Assembly (NCBI GenBank): GCA_031262285.1
Contig: JAISHZ010000287.1
Location: 1 to 8,673 of the forward strand
Source: Lachnospiraceae bacterium
Lineage (GTDB): Bacteria > Bacillota_A > Clostridia > Lachnospirales > Lachnospiraceae
DNA length: 8,673 nt
Direction of reading: 5' to 3'
The first letter of the stretch is position 1, and every line of letters starts with the position of its first letter. The notes beneath the pieces were generated by a model. It was not told where the DNA came from. It ran no database searches and saw nothing but the letters and a program-made list of their open reading frames with translations. A program made the translations under genes and the position numbers. Positions 5,883-8,673 of the stretch are shown here, one piece after another.

Positions 5883-7097
5883 CTACAAGATTCTTTTGTA
5901 TATAAGGTCTTTCTTTTCCTCTGACCATCCCTTAGAAACATAGATCTGCGCGACGCGGTAATGATTCATGTAAATCAACGTGGAAAAGCAATCCATCATC
6001 TTCATTAATTCATTTCTGGAATAGCGACTTTCATACATCGCATAGTCAACAAGCTTGTCTGTCGCTTTGTCAGCAGAAGGTGCATGAATCGTCGCCGCAC
6101 AGATTTGCCCGGTATAGGCGGCATTGAGTAAATATAGAGCCTCCGCTCCCTTCACTTCTCCAACGATAAAGAAGTCCACATCCATAGTAAGTCCGGCAAT
6201 ACTGATCTGCTTCAAATCATAATTCACCTGTCGTTCCCCACTACCCGGCAAAGAATGGAGAAACATCATGTCAGGATGAAATTTGGTCGTCAATTCATCC
6301 GCTTGTTGCGTCACTAGGATCGCCATATTGTCAGGAAGTGTCTCTTTCAAAGCATTTAGCAACGTCGTTTTACCGGATGAATTGCCGCCACATATCAGTG
6401 TAGAACCCTGTCTGAAACGTAATGTGAGAAGTTCTGCTGTCTTTCTATCCAGCATCTTGGCATTGATGAGCTGTTCCATGTCGGGAAAATCTTTTGATAC
6501 CTTTCGGATGCATAAATATGGCTCATGGTAAGTATTTACAAGCGGCATAGATATCGTGAACCGCAAGATAAATCGGGAATGGCTTTCTGTATCGGTAAAT
6601 CTTTGGATAGCGTTTAGATTCGAAATATTGACTTGGTTTTTGGTAGCCACATAGTCTACAAACTGTCGATATTCTTTTTCAGACACAAACGCTACCCTGC
6701 TATCCATTCGAATACCCTGCTTTTTCACACGAATATTGTCATAACTGATGATTCGGATGTCGGATATATCCGGATCGTCAATCAAGACAGACAATTTCGA
6801 ATACCCGAAAACATACTGTTCAAAATCCTCGAAAAGCTGCTCTTTTTCAGAATCAGTAGCTGTGACATTGTCATAAATATGCTCCTTTACTTCCTCTAAA
6901 AAAGCTTCCTTTGCGATTATGCCCTTCCTCATGCGCATCATGGATTGCTGTTTATTGGTTGTATATTCGGCAATCAGTGTTGCCAGCTTGTCCTCTTGTA
7001 AAAAAGGCTCTGTTTCTTTGATCACTTCCGCGCTCAACTTGTATCCATTTCCTTTCTGTCTGTTTCGATCTTCTCTATAAGTTAGGTTCCCTGCCAT
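5883..7097 (-). CDS. cpaF: CpaF/TadA-family secretion ATPase
   Basis: This is a 404-residue hexameric-type ATPase that powers pilin export and assembly at the cytoplasmic face. The type II/IV secretion ATPase motifs are intact: Walker A GGNSSGKTT (237-245), a Walker B-like segment with catalytic Glu and the family signature FFIVGEVKGAEAL (309-321), and the histidine box ATIHA (336-340). Upstream, the N-terminal domain ends in PYLCIRKVSKD (193-203), equivalent to the F-x-I-R-K segment before the Walker domain. Length fits CpaF proteins with a short N terminus. The ATG at 7097 has no standard Shine-Dalgarno; the nearest purine run, AAAGAG nine bases upstream, belongs to the last unit of the 17-bp repeat array. 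Asn in GGNSSGKT where relatives often have Thr-Gly is a minor variation. It is separated from tadB by the 106-bp repeats. Confidence 0.93.
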   Translation of the reverse strand: MAGNLTYREDRNRQKGNGYKLSAEVIKETEPFLQEDKLATLIAEYTTNKQQSMMRMRKGIIAKEAFLEEVKEHIYDNVTATDSEKEQLFEDFEQYVFGYSKLSVLIDDPDISDIRIISYDNIRVKKQGIRMDSRVAFVSEKEYRQFVDYVATKNQVNISNLNAIQRFTDTESHSRFILRFTISMPLVNTYHEPYLCIRKVSKDFPDMEQLINAKMLDRKTAELLTLRFRQGSTLICGGNSSGKTTLLNALKETLPDNMAILVTQQADELTTKFHPDMMFLHSLPGSGERQVNYDLKQISIAGLTMDVDFFIVGEVKGAEALYLLNAAYTGQICAATIHAPSADKATDKLVDYAMYESRYSRNELMKMMDCFSTLIYMNHYRVAQIYVSKGWSEEKKDLIYKRIL

Positions 7098-7102
7098 AGC
7101 GG

Positions 7103-7308
7103 ACTACTCTTTGGTATTGACTGCTCTTTGGTCTGAACTGCTCTTTGGTCTGGACTGCTCTTGATCTGGAATGCTCTTTGGTCTGATGAACTGCTCTTCG
7201 TTACGTACTGCTCTTTGGTCTGGACTGCTCTTCGCTGCGGATTGCTCTTTGATCGTAACTACCCCTTGGTTTGGACTTTTCTTTACTTTAGACTACTCTT
7301 CTCGTTGA
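7103..7308. repeat. Array of twelve 17-bp units upstream of cpaF
   Basis: Units start at 7103, 7120, 7137, 7154, 7171 (19 bp), 7190, 7207, 7224, 7241, 7258, 7275 and 7292. The consensus on the plus strand is ACTGCTCTTTGGTCTGG and on the mRNA strand CCAGACCAAAGAGCAGT. The middle units are nearly identical, and those next to the NodB-like gene are decayed. The array begins in the last codons of that gene and ends six bases before the cpaF start. Each mRNA copy carries an AAGAG purine run, and the last one is in ribosome-binding position. Confidence 0.93.
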
Positions 7309-8156
7309 AGAGTGGAAATTGGTACAGACTGGTATCCATTTGTCGCAAATGCAACTAGTAAATCATCTAACGCTGCTATTATGCTTTCCGCACTACAATG
7401 ACAAAGTATTACGCTTCCGTTTCCAAAATTCGGAGAAAGCAGAATAGTCTGACAAACCGCTTCGGCTCCATATTCCTTCCAATCTAAACTGTCTATTGAC
7501 CATAATACACATTGGTACCCCAAGGAGGATGCCGCCTTGGCAAGGGCTTCGTCGTAGTCTCCATACAGTGGTCGAAACAATTTCATCTCATATCCAAACT
7601 CCTCTTCAACCTTCCTATGTAAAGAAAGGATTTCCTTTTCTGATTTGGCACGTGTCTGTCCACACATCGTCGTCAAATCTTTACCCATATTCCCCAAATC
7701 ATGCCCTTCGGTAAGAATTTCTTTTGTCAGTTTTGGATATTTGTCAAACCACTCTTCAGTGATAAAGAAAGTAGCTTTCATCTTGTGAAATGCAAGCACC
7801 TCTAAAACATACACCACCTCTTCAAAAGTTTGCCCCACCTCAAATGTCAGAGCCACGATCGGTTGGTCAGTCTGAAAACTCTCAAGGATCCATCCTTCCT
7901 TTGCTACCGAGCCCAGTGTCATCGTAGCAGTATCTCTTAAATGACCGCCACCCCACGCCAGACTGATTGCCGCCGCCATAAGTATGAATGTAACAAAAGC
8001 TTGTCGCGCATGAAGATACAATGCGTTAAGAATGCTCTTTGACAATTCTTTTTTGGCAGGTAAACCAAGGAGTGTTTTCAGAGGAACATGAGATGGATCT
8101 GCAATATGATGTGCTGCGATTAAGTCGTCTAATATGGCTTCTACCTTCTGTTTCAC
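7293..8156 (-). CDS. Membrane-anchored NodB-fold (polysaccharide deacetylase-like) protein, probably inactive
   Basis: The 287-residue protein has a cytoplasmic N-terminal part (1-50), one membrane helix (about 52-68) and an extracytoplasmic NodB-like domain (about 98-285). The fold is recognised from PIVALTFEVGQTFEEVVYVLEVL (motif 1), ATFFITEEW (129-136), EGHDLGN (150-156), LFRPLYG (193-199), VLWSIDSLDW (217-226) and ILCH (250-253). The metal and catalytic residues are not kept: TFDDGP is TFEVGQ, and the H-[ST]-x-x-H metal site after GHxxGN is M157-G-K-D-L161. Arg195 and His253 remain. A sugar- or wall-binding or structural role at the pilus base is therefore inferred rather than deacetylation. 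The GTG start at 8156 has a weak AGGG six bases further up. First gene of the cluster; its 3' end runs into the 17-bp array. Confidence 0.82.
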   Translation of the reverse strand: MKQKVEAILDDLIAAHHIADPSHVPLKTLLGLPAKKELSKSILNALYLHARQAFVTFILMAAAISLAWGGGHLRDTATMTLGSVAKEGWILESFQTDQPIVALTFEVGQTFEEVVYVLEVLAFHKMKATFFITEEWFDKYPKLTKEILTEGHDLGNMGKDLTTMCGQTRAKSEKEILSLHRKVEEEFGYEMKLFRPLYGDYDEALAKAASSLGYQCVLWSIDSLDWKEYGAEAVCQTILLSPNFGNGSVILCHCSAESIIAALDDLLVAFATNGYQSVPISTLQREE

Positions 8157-8509
8157 AAATCGCCCTAATTATCTTTTTTTACAAGATATGATAAGATACA
8201 AGCAGTCAGAACATTTTCTTTGGTATGATGAGTGTGTGGAATCGAACGTCTAAAAAAAGAAGACTTAATCGGAATCAAAAAGAAATGAGTGAAACATGAG
8301 ATGGACAGGGAATCAGCAAGAGCAAGTTTGGGTTGTTGGAATCATTCGAAGGTATCATTGAGTGAAGAACGAAAGGACTAGGGGAAAAGAAAAATGTATG
8401 AAGATGAGACGATTGCCAAGGTGAAGTTTACTTTATCTCTTGAAACACACTTTGTCAATAGGTAGTTTTTTAATAATCTGTCATTTGTTGTTATCCGTTA
8501 GGATTCACG
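8157..8509. other. Gene-free 353-bp region upstream of the locus, purine-rich on the plus strand
   Basis: No convincing gene lies here. The promoter for the first minus-strand gene should be in this stretch; TTCTGA and TATCTT, 17 bases apart just above the start, are a weak candidate. From about 8230 the plus strand is strongly purine-rich, as transcribed strands often are in low-GC Gram-positives. It contains very short plus-strand frames at 8296-8361 (21 codons) and 8394-8465 (23 codons, behind AGGGGA). These could be leader peptides, gene remains or chance. Confidence 0.5.
8221..8229 (+). promoter_or_regulatory. Possible plus-strand extended -10 promoter
   Basis: TGGTATGAT fits an extended -10 element (TGn followed by TATGAT). 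No good -35 hexamer sits at the usual distance. It would drive a transcript starting near 8236 and running about 400 bases to the terminator at 8608-8638. Confidence 0.3.
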
Positions 8510-8630
8510 CGTTCGCCAATCTACGTTTATAGCTATCAATGCACAGAACCGCACAGGGCCGAGGGGAGTTTTGGGTGTTATACGTTCTGTGGAGATGAGA
8601 CCAAGTGAAAATGAGCGCTTGCTTGTGCGC
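8510..8630 (+). repeat. Right arm of the ~122-bp inverted repeat flanking the pilus locus
   Basis: It is the reverse complement of bases 1-122, identical over the outer 68 bases. On the plus strand, CACAGAAC (8542-8549) can pair with GTTCTGTG (8584-8591). In the left arm the same helix is kept by one G-T (wobble) pair in place of a Watson-Crick pair. The element ends in a terminator hairpin. Read outward from the locus, both arms therefore look like the 3' end of a transcript. Confidence 0.93.
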
Positions 8631-8638
8631 TCATTTTT
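8608..8638 (+). terminator. Rho-independent terminator at the outer end of the right arm
   Basis: AAAATGAGCGC (8608-8618) and GCGCTCATTTT (8627-8637) form a perfect 11-bp stem with an 8-base loop, and a TTTTT run (8634-8638) closes it, typical of an intrinsic terminator for plus-strand transcription. Because A's precede the stem, it may also stop minus-strand transcripts entering from the right. The left arm carries the mirror copy, cut by the window edge. Confidence 0.8.
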
Positions 8639-8673
8639 GCTGCCCGGGCTCATCGGAACGCTCAGAGAGTCTA

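Noticed and set aside
7103..7308. CRISPR-like array
   Set aside because: Units are contiguous 17-mers without unique spacers, and no cas gene is present. The 76-bp and 106-bp arrays are also direct tandem repeats without spacers.
8173..8212. Promoter for the NodB-like gene (TTCTGA-17-TATCTT on the minus strand)
   Set aside because: Both hexamers are poor matches to consensus and several alternatives of equal quality exist in this AT-rich stretch, so it is only mentioned in the region entry.
1..8630. Insertion sequence or composite transposon bounded by the inverted repeats
   Set aside because: No transposase or recombinase gene is present and target duplications cannot be judged because the window starts inside the left arm. 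Kept as a hypothesis about the repeats, not as a mobile-element call.

Overview
The window reads as a chromosomal segment of a low-GC, Gram-positive-type bacterium (Bacillota, probably Clostridia-like). This is inferred from AT-rich DNA, purine-rich Shine-Dalgarno sites (AGGAG, GGAAGG), TTG and GTG starts, and a Tad/Flp pilus set without a secretin or other outer-membrane parts. The species cannot be named from sequence alone.

All nine convincing genes lie on the minus strand and are transcribed from right to left. In order they are: a membrane-anchored NodB-fold protein whose metal-binding residues are missing (8156-7293); a CpaF/TadA-type secretion ATPase (7097-5883); two inner-membrane platform proteins, TadB-like (5470-4538) and TadC-like (4526-3672); a short Flp1-like pilin (3424-3173); two pilin-like single-pass proteins (2966-2376 and 2321-1749); a CpaB/RcpC-like SAF protein (1658-945); and an A24 prepilin peptidase (961-311). 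Together they would make a Tad-type (type IVc) pilus or pseudopilus: the peptidase matures the pilin-like substrates, CpaF hydrolyses ATP, TadB/TadC form the membrane base, and the SAF protein probably acts at the cell wall. No TadZ/CpaE gene is visible here.

The non-coding DNA is unusually rich in repeats. The locus is bracketed by an inverted repeat of about 122 bp (1-122 and 8510-8630) whose first 68 bp are identical. Each arm points outward, contains an internal complementary pair and ends in an intrinsic-terminator hairpin; the left hairpin is cut by the window edge. Part of this element is repeated about three times with a 76-77 bp period at the left end. Between the NodB-like gene and cpaF is an array of twelve 17-bp units that begins in the last codons of the upstream gene and supplies the only ribosome-binding-like sequence for cpaF. 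Between cpaF and tadB are three 106-bp repeats, the tadB-proximal one holding a near-consensus promoter. The pilin leader contains three degenerate copies of a hairpin plus Shine-Dalgarno plus ATG module. A 111-bp element with 15-bp inverted ends lies between the pilin and the next gene.

At the right end, 8157-8510 has no convincing gene. It does have a possible plus-strand promoter and a purine-rich stretch reading into the right-hand terminator, so a short plus-strand RNA is possible.
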